Positions 22,284-34,489 of a DNA stretch of 64,000 nucleotides are shown here, one piece after another. Positions within the stretch are counted from its first letter, which is position 1. The number at the start of each line of letters is the position of its first letter. The stretch is from assembly GCA_948146395.1 (NCBI GenBank), contig OX411559.1, positions 33,234,715 to 33,298,714 on the forward strand, written 5' to 3'. The DNA is from Fragum whitleyi (taxonomy: Eukaryota; Mollusca; Bivalvia; Cardiida; Cardiidae). The notes below the pieces were generated by a model. That model made no database searches. It had not been told where the DNA came from and saw only the letters and a program-made list of their open reading frames with translations. The translations under genes were made by a program, and so were the position numbers.

Positions 22284-22645
22284 TCGGAACGCATAACCTT
22301 TCACAATGTTGATCGAGGTTTCCTAGTGAAAATCAGCTCAAAGCGAATGGCAACGCTATTTTGTAACCGCAAAATGACGTCATAATATCATATTGTGACG
22401 TCAGTTTTAAACGGCGTTACAAGTTTCGCGGAAAAATGATATGTTGAATTTCAAGAATTGACGATATTTCGCAAAATTTTGGGTCATATTATAAATAGAA
22501 TATCAAATTCGTGCTCATAAAATACGGAATTTATTAAGCTCCTCATCTTAAACAGATAAAAACTCGGCGCCGCCTCGTTTTTATCTGTTTATAAATGACT
22601 CGTTTAATAAATTCGGTATTCAATGACCACCCATTCAATATCCTC
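22284..22645 (+). mobile_element. Element E, copy 1
   Basis: Contains 'cacaatgttgatcgaggttt', a 'gacgtcataatatcatattgt' block, and a foldback with 'cagataaaaactcggcgccg' and complement 'ctcgtttttatctg'. It ends 'cattcaatatcctctaca'. An inverted copy is at 43532-43850. Confidence 0.75.
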
Positions 22646-22654
22646 TACATATAT

Positions 22655-22803
22655 AATGATTTATATGCAATAAAATATCTAACCAGGTTGGGGGATTTGA
22701 TAATAGTCGAGGCTCTGCCGAGATAATTATCTACCCCATTAACCGAGTTAGTTTTATTTCATAAATTACACTAATTATGTATTATATTTATCATATAACC
22801 TCT
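22655..22803. mobile_element. Foldback F, copy 1
   Basis: Arms around 'gaggctctgccgag' with 'aaccaggttgggggatttga' at left and 'aaccgagttag' at right; outer arms 'ataaattacactaattatgt'. Same as 35909-36063, which has cleaner ends. Confidence 0.7.
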
Positions 22804-23167
22804 ATTTGCCTCGTTTTTGTCGATGTTTCTATCAAAAATGCAAGTTTCTAAAAATTACCACATTATGTCATTGTTCTGAGAATTCCCATGTAGTATCATA
22901 AAAATTAACCCATGGGATGTTATCACACGGATATTTGTATAGTTACAAGATGAAATGTTATCTCTGATGGCGATTCTTTTTTTAAGGGGGTCTATGTAAG
23001 AAAAGCTGATCTTAACCTCGTCTAGAAGAGAAAAGTTATTGAGCTCATAAAGACTCTCTAAAAATACCTGCCCGTGACATTTCCAACAATTCGCCATGTG
23101 TGTACTGGACAAACATTAAACAGCATAGACAGTCACATAGTTAAATAAGAAGATTGCCATAATGTCT

Positions 23168-23260
23168 TAACCCTTTGCTGTTTAATCCCTGCTTTTTACG
23201 TGCCTGTGATTTTATGATTGAGAAAACTTTGTGAAAAAAGAAGAAATTGCTCCTGACAGT
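23168..23260 (+). repeat. Repeat Q, copy 1 (about 92 bp)
   Basis: 'aaccctttgctgtttaatcc' to 'gaagaaattgctcctgaca'. It matches 45476-45570 with only a few differences. No inverted ends are seen. Interrupted at its right edge by element D. Confidence 0.7.
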
Positions 23261-24030
23261 AAATAACGGCTGAAAAATCTTTTATTTTTGGGAATGACGC
23301 ATCATTCTCAAAAATTAAGATTTTCAGCCTTCATTTAAGAATCTAAAATTATTTGTATTAGGATACGATGGTTTCACGTCAGTGACTTCAAACGAGTAGC
23401 GTTAGCGACGTCGAATGTTTTCACTCAAAGTTTCGAGGGCCAACGCCATTTTAACTGACGTCATCGAGTTTTTCCAAGGTTTTCCCGTAATTTTTGAAAA
23501 AAGTTCGTCTATGTACATCCGAGGTTGATCGTGAGTTTGGCCGAGTGGTGATCCGAATGTGCCACTCGGGAACCCTCGGCGATTCTACGGAATAGACCTC
23601 GGGAATAATAAGGGCGCAGCCATGAAAACGCGTCATATTGCACGCGGGTTTATATGACGTCACAAACATAACTAAGGATGACGTTGCAAAAAATAAAATC
23701 AACGTAAGGTTAGAATTGTGCATATTATAATTTGAAAACAAAACGCAGTGTTTTACTGCGTTTTGCTTCCAAATTATTACATGCCAAAATGAACTCCACA
23801 GACGATCGGAAAACGCTAAAGGAATATACTATTCTTCAAGCGTATTAACCAAAGTACCACCAGGAGCCGAATTACCGAAAAAATGACCAAAAATTACTAC
23901 ACTTACGTCCGAGGTACTTTTCAGTTTACGGAAAAGTCCGAGCGATGTTCCGAATGCCGAATGTGCGTTTACAGTGACAACATTTGGAACATCTCTTACT
24001 TTTTCGTAACCTGAAAAGTAGTCGTTCACC
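23261..24030 (+). mobile_element. Element D, copy 2 (composite)
   Basis: Foldback 'aaataacggctgaaaaatct' near-palindrome, then 'ttaggatacgatggtttcac', 'ccattttaactgacgtcatc', 'tgtacatccgaggttgatcg'. The part after 23580 ('cgcgtcatattgcacgcg', 'atatgacgtcac', then a second 'gtccgaggtacttttcagtt') resembles 60160-60300 and the end of D copy 1. The 96-codon minus frame here is not supported as a gene. Confidence 0.65.
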
Positions 24031-25014
24031 TGATATTACGACCATGCGGTTTACATGTATTAAAATAATGGGGTCCTGGAAAATTGGTTTATTTCGACCA
24101 ATTTTACAACTGAAATTCTAGGATGTAGTGAATAGAAGGTTTGAAGGTTTTATTCAATGACCGGGACCCCTAACCGGGGTATAGGTCTAAATGCTGCAGA
24201 GTAACAAAACAATTAACAAAACATGTGAAGAACTTTGAAGAAAGCCCCAAAATAAAAAATGACTAGATCAACAACAACAACCAAGGAATGTTATGATGAA
24301 TGAATAATGAATGACATCTATGGCCCCCAGAGACTGCACTAAAACCAATGAACACTGATTATTTGCATCAGCCACATTCTTACTTTAACAATTAAATGAA
24401 TTTAAGCAAAAAAAAAAAGATAGTAAGCAGTTGAAGGTAATAAAATATTCTGTCATATTAATGTTTAAACGGTTTTGGGCGTATCCCTTTTTACGACTCC
24501 AAAAGAAGAGTATAAATGAGTCGGATCAATTATTTTGTTTTCATATTGTTCAAATAAATTTTTTCTCGGAAGTTGATAAATACTCTTATAAAGAGGTAGA
24601 AAAAATCTCTATATACATGTAGGTTAGCCAGTGTTATCAAGCATTATGTCCTCAGTGATTAATTTACGCAAATTCAAGTCTGTAAACTTGTGAATTACCC
24701 CTACCCAATTTACAAGAAACAGAGCTACAGACACGAGAAACACGTGAAGCACGTCATGTGATACGCTGTCAAAGTAGCACATTTCACGTACTGGTGTGAG
24801 ATTAACATTGATAAATCTAACACCATGCTGTGACTACGTGTGACATGGGAATTGGTAATTTATCGGGTGCGGTGTGACACCTTCACACCCTTTCCGGTAC
24901 GCACTTGATATCCTCCATTTAATCATCTCTCTGAACACGTAACGTTAAGAACTGGTCTGTGTTCAGGACGTAAAAACGTCTATGATTGCTTTAAAAAGTG
25001 ACTCCGATCTGCAC
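24031..25014. other. Intronic stretch with little structure
   Basis: AT-rich intron of gene 2. Holds an A-run near 24408. A short stretch near 24715-24870 is richer in CpG ('acacgagaaacacgtgaagc'), without recognised function. No exon or repeat family was supported. Confidence 0.45.
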
Positions 25015-25972
25015 GTGTACGCAGAGAAGTAGGATAAGTATAGGATAGAAAATGAGTGCCGCGGTATATGGGAAATAGACACGAGCGTTAGCAAGTGTCT
25101 ATTTCCCATATACCGCGGCATGAGATTTTCTATCTGACTTAGACCACGCTTTTCTAACATTATCTGTATTTTTCACTCGAACCTCTAAATAATGAAAAAG
25201 AGTAAATCTCGCTGTAATATTACTCTCACCAAGTGTGAATATGATGAAATTACTTATGAATCTATTTCCGTTACCATTTTCAGATGTTTTGCACTTTTGC
25301 GACCGTCGAAAGTCTTTTGGAAAGAAAAAAAACTGGATAAATTGCTTGTCATGTTTGCGAAATGACTCGGCCCAGAAACCTGTCGAGATTCACGTGCAAG
25401 GCACACTTCCACCGTATATCTGCAAATACAACGCTCGGAGTTGTATCTGTGATATATATTTTTGAAATACTGTTCTCTGATTGGCTAATTCGCTTCAAGC
25501 GTGGTCTAAAATTCATTAGACCACGCTTGAAGCGAATTGGCCAATCAGAGAACAGTATTTCAAAAATACATATCACAGATACATCTCCGAGCGTTGTATT
25601 TACAGATATACGATTGTAGTTGCCGTGCACGTGGATCTCGATAGGTTTCGTGTGCCGCGTCATTTCAAAAAGATGACCGGCATCTTAAATGAGCGCCCTT
25701 GCCAAAAAGACTTTTTATTGTTGCAAAAATGCAAAAGAGCTTCAATTAGCAACAGAATTAAATTGATTAGTAATTTCAGCATAATTACATATATTAACAG
25801 TAATATCAAAGGAAGTTTTACCCCCTTTTTTTTTATTGCTCAGATGTTCGGGTAAAAAATGCTGACAATGTTAGAAAAGCGTGGTCTAAGTCAGATAGAA
25901 AATCTCGTGCCGCTGACGCTCGTGTCTATTTCCCATCTACCATGACACTCGTTTTCTATCCTATACAATGTT
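25015..25972. mobile_element. Long foldback G with second palindrome H inside
   Basis: Inverted outer arms: 'aggatagaaaatgagtgccg..' to 'gaccacgcttttctaacatt' at 25028-25161 and the complement at 25866-25972. The left arm is itself a hairpin ('gcggtatatgggaaatagac' and complement). Between them, 25363-25665 is an almost perfect palindrome with arms of about 145 bp ('gaaatgactcggcccagaaa' ... 'cgcttcaagcgtggtctaa' / complement). Two open frames on opposite strands here encode similar peptides only because of the symmetry. Confidence 0.8.
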
Positions 25973-25993
25973 TTCATGGCAAAGACGTCTTCT

Positions 25994-26229
25994 TTGTTTG
26001 TTTGTTTGAATGGGTTTTACGCCGCTTTCAACAATTTCGCAGTTATATCGCGGCGGTCGGAGCACCTAACAATGGATTCCTGGTATTTCTTTCACCTGTA
26101 CTACCATTATACCCTTTCCTAGCCTCCGACTGCTATCTCACATAGGTTTACGATTATCTACCCATTGGTGAGAGACAAATGATATTTACCGCCACCGGGG
26201 ATCGAACCCACGACTTCCAGATTAGAAGT
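25994..26229 (-). mobile_element. SINE-1, 5'-truncated, 14-bp duplication
   Basis: Minus-strand copy with tail (ttgt)n at left. The head is incomplete. A 14-bp duplication 'caaagacgtcttct' lies at 25980-25993 and 26230-26243. It inserted immediately beside foldback G. Confidence 0.9.
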
Positions 26230-26377
26230 CAAAGACGTCTTCTAACCCAATAGGAGACGAAAGAAAGACATGTGTTTCTGGGAATAGCAAACTTATATAC
26301 AAACAATTAACTTAAAATTCATTGTGAAAAAGCATTTACCTGAAAAAAGCCTTCCTTTAAATTAGTAAGTCCTGTCG

Positions 26378-26502
26378 TGCGTTAAGAATAACAAAACGCT
26401 GCAAACTTATTGCGAAATTATTCCTCGATTTGTGCGCTGGCAAAGCGTTGTATAATTTGTAATTACTTTGCACCGTTTTGCTATCCTGAAAGCGGGGCTG
26501 AA
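26378..26502. mobile_element. Foldback-C, diverged full copy
   Basis: 'tgcgttaagaataacaaaac' to 'ccgttttgctatcctgaaag', with degraded core 'ttcctcgatttgtgcgctgg'. Confidence 0.65.
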
Positions 26503-26584
26503 TTTTTTAGAGTTGAAAGACAGCATCTAAAAAAATCAATGAGGTTCACAGTTGTCCTTTGAGGATTTCAAGATTGTTTAATTA

Positions 26585-26692
26585 TTTTCTCTCCAAAACA
26601 AGCTTCTCCCACTCATTCAATCCTACTAGGAAATAATTCAAAATAAATTTACCCTGTCAATTACAAGATGTTGTCAACGGTAGATGTGAAAG
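26585..26692 (-). mobile_element. MITE-A right-end fragment
   Basis: 'cttctcccactcattcaatc' and 'ctgtcaattacaagatgttg' followed by 'tcaacgg', the MITE-A terminal region. It stops about 80 bp before the donor of the gene 2 exon. Confidence 0.6.
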
Positions 26693-26773
26693 TGTCTCTT
26701 GACAATGAGCGAATATTGAAATTGTTGGAAATGTCACGCACATGCTCTTATCATTTGTACGATTTAAACTTAC

Positions 26774-26996
26774 CATTTTTGCTCTTTTCGAATCGCATTG
26801 AAATACGATTGATTATTCCCCTTTTCTTTTTCGCCCCTGGAGGTGGTGGCGCTGCCGGAAGATCATCGACTTCCGCTTTTTCGAGCTCCTCACTCAGTCT
26901 TTCGTTCGATATGCGTTTTCCTTTAAAGTTTTGATGGATGCGAATCGCAGCGGAATTTTCATAAAGTCCAGAGTCTCTGCTGCTTGAACTCTGTTT
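26774..26996 (-). CDS. Gene 2 cytoplasmic exon with YEN and proline run
   Basis: 223-bp minus-strand exon: acceptor 'ctcattccacag', donor 'gtaagt' directly after 'aaaaatg'. Enters in phase 0 and leaves with one base (g), which the last exon completes to Gly. Starts KQSSSSRDSGLYENSAAIRI. Features: a serine run, one YEN motif (GLYENS), a charged helix-like stretch (ERLSEELEKAEVDDL), then PAAPPPPGAKKKRG, a possible SH3/WW-type proline site next to a basic cluster. It has no enzyme domain. Confidence 0.85.
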
Positions 26997-27444
26997 CTGT
27001 GGAATGAGATTGAGAAAACATGAATTGAATAAGTGGCCATTAAGAACCGAGGCTTTGTCTAGTGTTTTATCTGTTCTTCATTATGAGTGTTATGAATGCA
27101 GTAATTGATTTAACAAAAAGTTGATATTTCTTTTATAACATTGCCGAAGTTTTTAGGATAATTTCAAAATGAAATACAAAAAAGCTTATTGCATTTAAAA
27201 GTACTACAATGATTACAGCATATATCAATATGAATTTGGGGAAAAAAAAAGAAATCGAGAAATGTATGGAATAATAGAAGAACATTATTCAACTTGGACA
27301 TAATTCATCAATTATTACGCGAAAAACGAAATAAAGACATTGGACTAAATTTAGAACAACGAACTTTTGAATTGTAAATTTTGAACTCTGAATGTATATT
27401 TAAACACTTATTTCTAAGAATGTAATATTTTGGACAAGTTAGTA

Positions 27445-28461
27445 CGAGGGATGTTCAATTTTTATCCGGATTAGGTCAATAAGTCATCATTGATTTATCG
27501 CTTTGTGAAAAAAAGTATACTCATATTAACAGGACACTTTATATGCTCAAACTTGCCAAAACATTTAGCATTTGAACGATGTATATTAATTTCACACGCA
27601 AACAAAAATACATGGGTATTAGGTGGCGGCGCACAGTACATGACGCTAGCGACGTTGTCGAAAAACGAGACATTTGATGTTGTGTAATTTAGCTTGTCAC
27701 GGCTCGTTATTCATGGAAGAAGGATGAATTCAGTGTTCCTGTAATTAAGCTGGGTTTTTATGGTTTGTATAAAGGTAAAATCGAATGGTGCAAAATCAAA
27801 GTCCTCAGAAAGGTGCCCCTTTGAAAATCGCCTATATCTTCCAGAGACTCGGCAATTGACGTCCCTACAGATGCTTGGATAAGTTTTTCTCTGTCCGTTC
27901 TTCCTCTTATGTCACGAGGCACGGAAGCGTCTTCACCGATGAAACTAAAGCATTTGGAAGAATAAACCATTCCCTTTCAGCGTGACCAGTATTTGATTTA
28001 TGTCTTTCGGGATTTGTGTAGATTTCGAATAGAATAATTAAAAATCAAAATTCCGAGCATTCAGTTGACGTCGTCTACAACATTCCCAAACACTTGCCCG
28101 CCACATTTTAAACGAACCTTATTCAAAAATTCTTCGGTCAAATTACTTCAAATTAAGACTAGGCATTTGTAATACTTATTCCAGCAACTCAATGAATTTT
28201 CAATCTTTTCCGCGATTAGAAAAGAAAGAATTTTAACAAACGAATATCAAATATAACGATCATTTTATTTGCTGCGCCGGGTACTCGTTTCCATGGCATT
28301 TTATATGGCAGTCGCGCGAGCGCTATATTCGATAACTATACCAATTTTACATATCCATATGTGAATTGAATTCCGACAGCGAATGATACCAAATTTAGTT
28401 TAATTGCTTCAAAAATAAAATTTTGCGAGACAAAATCCGGTTAATTTTTTAACAACCCTCG
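27445..28461 (-). pseudogene. Decayed mariner-like transposon
   Basis: Inverted ends 'cgagggatgttcaatttt' plus 'tatccggatta' at left and the complement of 'cgagggttgttaaaaaatta' at right, flanked by TA (27443-27444 and 28462-28463); 1017 bp. On the minus strand near 27720-27830 a frame reads DFAPFDFTFIQTIKTQL, matching the mariner transposase C-terminal motif type 'DLAPCDFWLFPxIK'. Reading frames are broken by stops and the element is shorter than a usual mariner (about 1.3 kb), so it is inactive. It lies in a gene 2 intron, same strand. Confidence 0.8.
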
Positions 28462-28784
28462 TACAACGTGACACTCAATTTCGACCAAATTTAAATTACA
28501 ACATCTACAAGTTCTGCCTTGAATTCTAAATCGGAAAATTTTAAGACATGTATATAAAAGAATGGGGAGAAATGGTTTGGCTTGTTCTCGGTTGCCTGTT
28601 TGTAGAGTTGCCATCATTTCAAAAACGAGGTGATTTGGTGTTATTATTCGTGTAGTAAAAGAAACATCTGATCTGCCGGTACTAAATTTATTTACAAATA
28701 TACATTAAAAGAATTTGCTAGGAATGCAATTTATGTAGGAATGGAGCTGTCGTGAATCCCCCCTTGGGGCCATTTGTGCCTTTG

Positions 28785-28890
28785 TTTCAACGTTCTGAAT
28801 GAAACTTTCGCAAAGTTTTTTTTTTTTTTTGCAAATCGCTTATTACAAAGCGAGGTACCATATAAACGCGCTTGTATCCTGAACGCACAA
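28785..28890. mobile_element. Foldback-C, diverged copy
   Basis: 'acgttctgaatgaaactttc' to 'cgcttgtatcctgaacgcac', with core remnant 'acaaagcgaggtaccat' and a long T-run in the left arm. Confidence 0.5.
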
Positions 28891-28921
28891 CAAATGATTA
28901 ACGAATTAACTAGGTAAATTA

Positions 28922-30741
28922 CAGTTAGTTACATCGTGAAATTGACATTCATCTCAATCAAAACCATTCTAAGTCGCTCACTCAGCGCCCCATTCATTCA
29001 ATCCAAACACTCGCTCAAACCATTCAAAAACGCTCAAGCCCATTGAAAAATATAGAATAACCAACGTCATTCAATATAAGTTTTGATTGAGAAAAATCGC
29101 GATTTTACTAACATAATTCAAATTATTAGCGTCTCATATCTTCTTGAAAAAATAGGAAGCCATGTAGAAAACTTGACTGTATTTTTAGCTCACCTGAGCA
29201 CAAAGTGCTCACGGTGAGCTATTGTGATCACTCACCGTCCGTCCGTCTGTCCGTCTGTCCGTCCGTCCGTCCGTCAACAATTTCTTTAAACATCTTCTCC
29301 TCCTAAACCACTGGGCCAATCAAGCTGAAACTTGGCAGGGATGTTCCTTGGGTGAAGCTCTTTAAAAGTTGTTAAAAGAATTTAATTTCATCAAAAACTC
29401 TGGTTGCCATGGTTACATAATAGGCCAAAATGGCCGAAAATATTAGAAAAAATTCTTCTTCTCCTTAACCACTGGGCAGGTCAAGTTGAAACTTAGCAGG
29501 GATGTTCCTTGGGTGAAGTTCTTCAAAAGTTGTTAAAAGAATTTAATTTCATCAAAAACTCTGGTTTCCATGGTAACGGAAAGTCTGAAAAATGGCGGAA
29601 AATGGCTGAAAATATTAGAAAAAAATCTTCTCCTCCTAAACCACTGGGCCAATCAAGCTGAAACTTGGCAGGAATGTTCCTTGGGTGAAGCTCTTCAAAA
29701 GTTGTTAAAAGAATTTAATTTCATCAAAATCTCTTGTTTCCATGGTAACGGAAAGTCTTAAAAATGGCCGAAAATGGCTGAAAATATTAGAAAAAATTCT
29801 TCTCCTACTTAACCACTGGGCCAATAAAGCTGAAACTTGGCAGGGATGTTCCTTGGGTGAAGGTCATCAAAAGTTGTTAAAAGAATTATATTTCATCAAA
29901 AACTTTTGTTTCCATGGTAACAGAAAGTCTGAAAAAAGGCCGAAAATGGCTGAAAATATTAGAAAAAATTCTTCTCCTCCTAAACCATTAGGCCAATCAA
30001 GCTGAAACTTGGCAGGGATGTGTCTTGGGTGAAGGTCTTCAAAACTTGATAAAAGAATTTAATTTCATCAAATACTCTACTTTCCATGGTAACGGAAATC
30101 TCAAAAATGGTCAAAAATGGCTGAAAATATTAGAAAAAATTCTTTTTCTCCCAAACCACTAAGCCAAGCATGCTAAAATTTTGCAGGGATGATCTTTGGG
30201 TGAAGCTCTTCAAAAGTTGTTAAAAGAATTTAGTTTCTGAAAAAACTCTTGTTTCCCTGGTTACAGAAAGACTGAAAAATTGCCAAATATCTTAGAACAA
30301 ATTCTTTTCCTCCTTAACCACGAGGCCAATCAGTTTTAAACTTAGCACGGATATTCCTAACATGTAGGGTTACTAAAGTTGTTAAAAGAATACTCCATGG
30401 TAAGAGAAAAGTTGAAATTTACGAAAATTAAAAACAACAAGTTGCAGTAGGATGAAATTTTACCAACCTTAATGTATATCAAACAAATTCTGGTATTCAT
30501 AACATGTTCGACAAGTTATGAGTGACTTACTCAGGGGAGCGATATAGGACCATCATGGTCCTCTTGTTTTATTAAAGGGAGGTAATCAATATCACAAATT
30601 TTGTTCAACTTGAACAAAATTTACGATAAAGGATAACCTCCCATTAAATTCACTCAAAACTCGCTCCACACACTCATTCAATTTTATTCCTAAATCATTC
30701 CCAAATCATTCATCTTGTCAATTTCACGATGTTGTTAACTG
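28922..30741. mobile_element. MITE-A carrying a 1.38-kb insertion
   Basis: Left TIR 'cagttagttacatcgtgaaa', right TIR 'atttcacgatgttgttaactg', TA on both sides. The two halves are separated by repeat R (29188-30569), with a possible 5-bp 'tttta' duplication at the junctions. Its right end lies 32 bp from the donor of the next gene 2 exon (30774). Confidence 0.8.
29188..30569 (+). repeat. Multi-unit interspersed repeat R, about seven units of 172 bp
   Basis: Starts 'agctcacctgagcacaaagt' and a (ccgt)n run. Units carry 'ccactgggccaatcaagctg' and 'gggatgttccttgggtgaag' near 29308, 29469, 29640, 29813, 29985, 30157 and 30319, each followed by 'gttaaaagaatttaatttca'. It ends 'gcgatataggaccatcatgg'. 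Similarity falls toward the 3' end. From memory this is a widespread bivalve repeat type. The two open frames inside are unit translations, not genes. Confidence 0.85.
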
Positions 30742-30773
30742 TATAATCAAAGCTTCTAAATATTGACGCTTAC

Positions 30774-30976
30774 CTGGGCCTGTCCAACTTGAATGTTGGC
30801 CGTCGGATCCTTCGTATAACGCAGCACATTGTCTGTTTGTTTCTCTATATCACGTGGTAGGGTTGCTATGGTTTTTGGTTGGTTTTCATAATCTGGAGGT
30901 CTAATTCTCGGGGCTTGTCGGGTTTCATCTCTTTTATCCTCGGGCTTTTCTCTTTCCTTTAATGATGTAGGTTTTT
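30774..30976 (-). CDS. Gene 2 juxtamembrane/cytoplasmic exon with YEN
   Basis: 203-bp minus-strand exon: acceptor 'aaatacaatag', donor 'gtaagc' after 'gcccag'. It leaves in phase 0, matching 26996. Its open frame needs one base from an upstream exon. In that frame it reads KPTSLKEREKPEDKRDETRQ, then APRIRPPDYENQPKTIATLP and further charged sequence ending VGQAQ. One YEN motif (DYENQ). The frame is closed by stops upstream of the acceptor. The exon at 35184 ends in phase 0, so a small exon (length 3n+1) probably lies between them. Confidence 0.75.
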
Positions 30977-31127
30977 CTATTGTATTTATGTTTTAGTATC
31001 ATAAGACTGTTTTAGTAACATAAGATTTAGACAAGAGCATTTAGAAATTGTGTGTGTGTGGGGGGGGGGGGGGGAATAACAAAATAGAAGAACTGATAAT
31101 GAAGATAAAGTTCTCAAGAAAAGCATA

Positions 31128-31235
31128 CCTTTTATATATCGGACTTCCTGACTTTTACGACCCTTCGATTTTCATACTTTTACATATCGGACTTCCTGAC
31201 TTTTACGATCCTTCGATTTTCATACTTTTTAAACG
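31128..31235 (+). repeat. Tandem duplication of about 51 bp
   Basis: Two adjacent copies of 'atcggacttcctgactttta' plus 'cgacccttcgattttcatac', nearly identical. A G-run lies just upstream (31060-31074). Confidence 0.8.
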
Positions 31236-31243
31236 TAGACTTT

Positions 31244-31400
31244 ATCAAAAGGGAGGTAAGAATTTTCGCTAATTTCGTGCAATTGGACGAACACATTGAT
31301 TACGTTTAACCTTCCTTGAAAAGCAATTAAAACTCTCTCCTCCCACTCATGATTTTGATATCAGTCCAAAATCACTTACTTTGCCAATTCCACGACGTTG
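31244..31400. mobile_element. MITE-A right half, decayed
   Basis: 'aaagggaggtaagaattttcgc', 'gcaattggacgaa', 'cctcccactcatg' and 'ttgccaattccacgacgttg' follow the MITE-A order. Confidence 0.65.
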
Positions 31401-32627
31401 CTAGAAGGGAACCAGAAAATTTTTGTGCCATAAAAGAATAATCGAGATGTTTGTGCACTGAAAGAAACCCTAAAAAGACGCTTAGTTTATGCCCGGAAAT
31501 TTTGTATTTCATTTAACCCTTGTCATGCTGAATAAATTTTGGCTAAAAATTTTCATCAAAATCAAAGGACAAAAAGCACTGAAAGTCTAAACTGTAGGAA
31601 AATTTTTATTTGAAAAACTAAATCTGTTGACAATTCTTGTTTTTAAGTGAGAAACAGGTGGTGTAGACTAACAAAAGCCTACACATATGTGCAGGCTGAT
31701 GTTTGTCTATAGCTCCTGCCAAGGCAGGAATATTCCTGGTTCAGTATGACAAGGGTTAATATCTAAAACGGGTTTCTTTCGGTTGTGCTTAATACATTCA
31801 GAATGTAACTTTAACCAACTTTCACTTGCACACGGGAAAAAAGATTTAAAAAAATCGAGAAAACGAACGCAATATAGGCAGACTGAATTCTTCTTTACTT
31901 AAAACTGAAAAAAATAACATGAATCGGTGTTGTAATTCTAAAATTCTATGCTCGCTTGACAAGCAATTCGCTCGAAACGCCAATTCTTCCGCCATTTGAA
32001 GTTGTAAAGTAAAAAAATTCTGAGATTCCCCCCCCCCCCCCCCCCCCCCAAGATCTCTTTGTCATTACCATTTAGCTAATTGTTTCATTATGTTATGGTT
32101 AAAGACGAAATTTTATTAAATGATTCAACGACAGACGTAATATTGTTTTCAAAAGAAGTCTTTCAAACAAAAAAATACAATATGTTTAAAAAAAATGCAG
32201 TAACTCCACAGTACTTAAAAGAACGGAGAAAAATCAACGGGTGTACACGTATATGTACTTTAAAGACTTCACATAAAAGAGATGTCCTTTCCTAGAGTTC
32301 ACAACTTTTCTGTAAAAAATAAACTTAATATTCAAAGGACAATGTCCGGTGAGGGCTTTTTTGTAAATAAGAAAACAGGATTATTATCTTTTTGTTTATT
32401 TGCTTTTGGTTAGTTTTTTTCAACTCGACCTTAGGTTCGGTTAATCAGTGAGAAATTGTGTTTCGGGATACAGATATCATATGAGCCAGTGCGTGACATT
32501 TCCAACGATTTGAAGTGTTCATGAGGGGCGAACATTTGGTAGCGTAGTCAGCCACGTAATGTTTATATAAAGCTACCTGATGGTCTACAGATGCTTTGAG
32601 ACCTTATCTATCTACTAAACGCATTGT
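31401..32627. other. Gene 2 intron, low-structure stretch
   Basis: AT-rich, with a C-run at 32029-32049. An imperfect palindrome at about 31640-31745 ('gcctacacatatgtgcaggc') belongs to repeat U. 'aacccttgtcatgctgaat' and 'cagtatgacaagggtt' (31516, 31742) are inverted ends of a small decayed element of about 240 bp. No exon with convincing splice sites was found. The missing gene 2 exon should lie here or in 32700-35180. Confidence 0.4.
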
Positions 32628-32705
32628 TAAGACTCTGGTCAGACTGTGCGGATGCACAGGCTGGTCAGAGTCTTTTCTTTGCGCAGTTTGAAATTGTTGG
32701 AAATC
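32628..32705. repeat. Repeat U palindrome
   Basis: 'aagactctggtcagactgtg' and complement 'cacaggctggtcagagtctt' around 'cggatg'. Confidence 0.65.
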
Positions 32706-32744
32706 TCAGGCAAAGGCTCATATACAAAATATCATTTATTTCAA

Positions 32745-32832
32745 TGATTTGGCCGTATTACTCACTTGAATCGTCTCTTTGAGACGATTCCAGTGAGTTC
32801 CTACGGCATAAGGTCTAAAATCAAAAATGACC
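32745..32832. repeat. Foldback, about 85 bp
   Basis: Arms 'gtattactcacttgaatcgt' and 'acgattccagtgagttccta' around 'ctctttgag'. Confidence 0.6.
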
Positions 32833-33097
32833 TTGTAAAAATAATACTACTACGGTGTCCTAAAGCGGCCAATTAAATATCTCATGAGTGTACATGATTG
32901 CTAAGATTCGAAGAGCTCACGTGTTCATGAAACATGTTTAATTGTCGCATGAGTGTCAACTTATATATGCGATATATTTTTCTTTTTTTAAATACGCTTT
33001 TTTCGTCATCAATCTCGCAAAGTGAATTCGATGCTTATTCATCCGTGACCGAAAGACTTGGAAAGTTGTTTCAATACATCGTGTGTGTCTAGTTTAT

Positions 33098-33349
33098 ACT
33101 AATTATTTTAGTTAGATTGCGACGAAAGCTTAAGCTTATAGAATCACTCCTGAACACTCAATCCTGATGTTTTCGCGTCCCTGAGTGAGAGGCAGTGATT
33201 TAAACCCACTTTTCCAATTTTACAGCTGGGTGAACTGGAGCAGGCTATTTAGTGTTCTGCTCATAATCACACCCTTGCGACAGTGGGGCTCGAACAACGG
33301 ACCTCTAGGTCACGGGTCGAGTGCATTTACCACGAGGCAGTCCACACCG
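33098..33349 (-). mobile_element. SINE-2, copy 2
   Basis: Minus strand. Head 'gtaaatgcactcgacccgtg' and B box 'gttcgagccccac'; end 'aagcttaagctttcgtcgca' with tail 'atctaactaaaataatt'. The plus-strand frames at 33185-33468 are SINE sequence. Confidence 0.8.
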
Positions 33350-33503
33350 CACGAGATAAAATTCACATCAGTACCAGTTGGGTTACTTCATTTTATAATA
33401 TGGCCAAAAAGTCGTGGAGAAAAGGCACCATGCCATACCAAATTTTATTTAATTTGATGCGCGAATGAATGGTCCTCAATTTAAGCAAGGTCAGACCAAA
33501 CTA

Positions 33504-34485
<982 letters not shown>

Positions 34486-34489
34486 TATT

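Noticed and set aside
25349..25663. Paired open frames of 85 and 104 codons on opposite strands with similar peptides
   Set aside because: The similarity is produced by the near-perfect DNA palindrome; no other coding evidence.
29570..30005. Two adjoining frames with similar 'LLNHWANQAETWQ' peptides
   Set aside because: They are unit translations of repeat R; no conservation of frame across all units.
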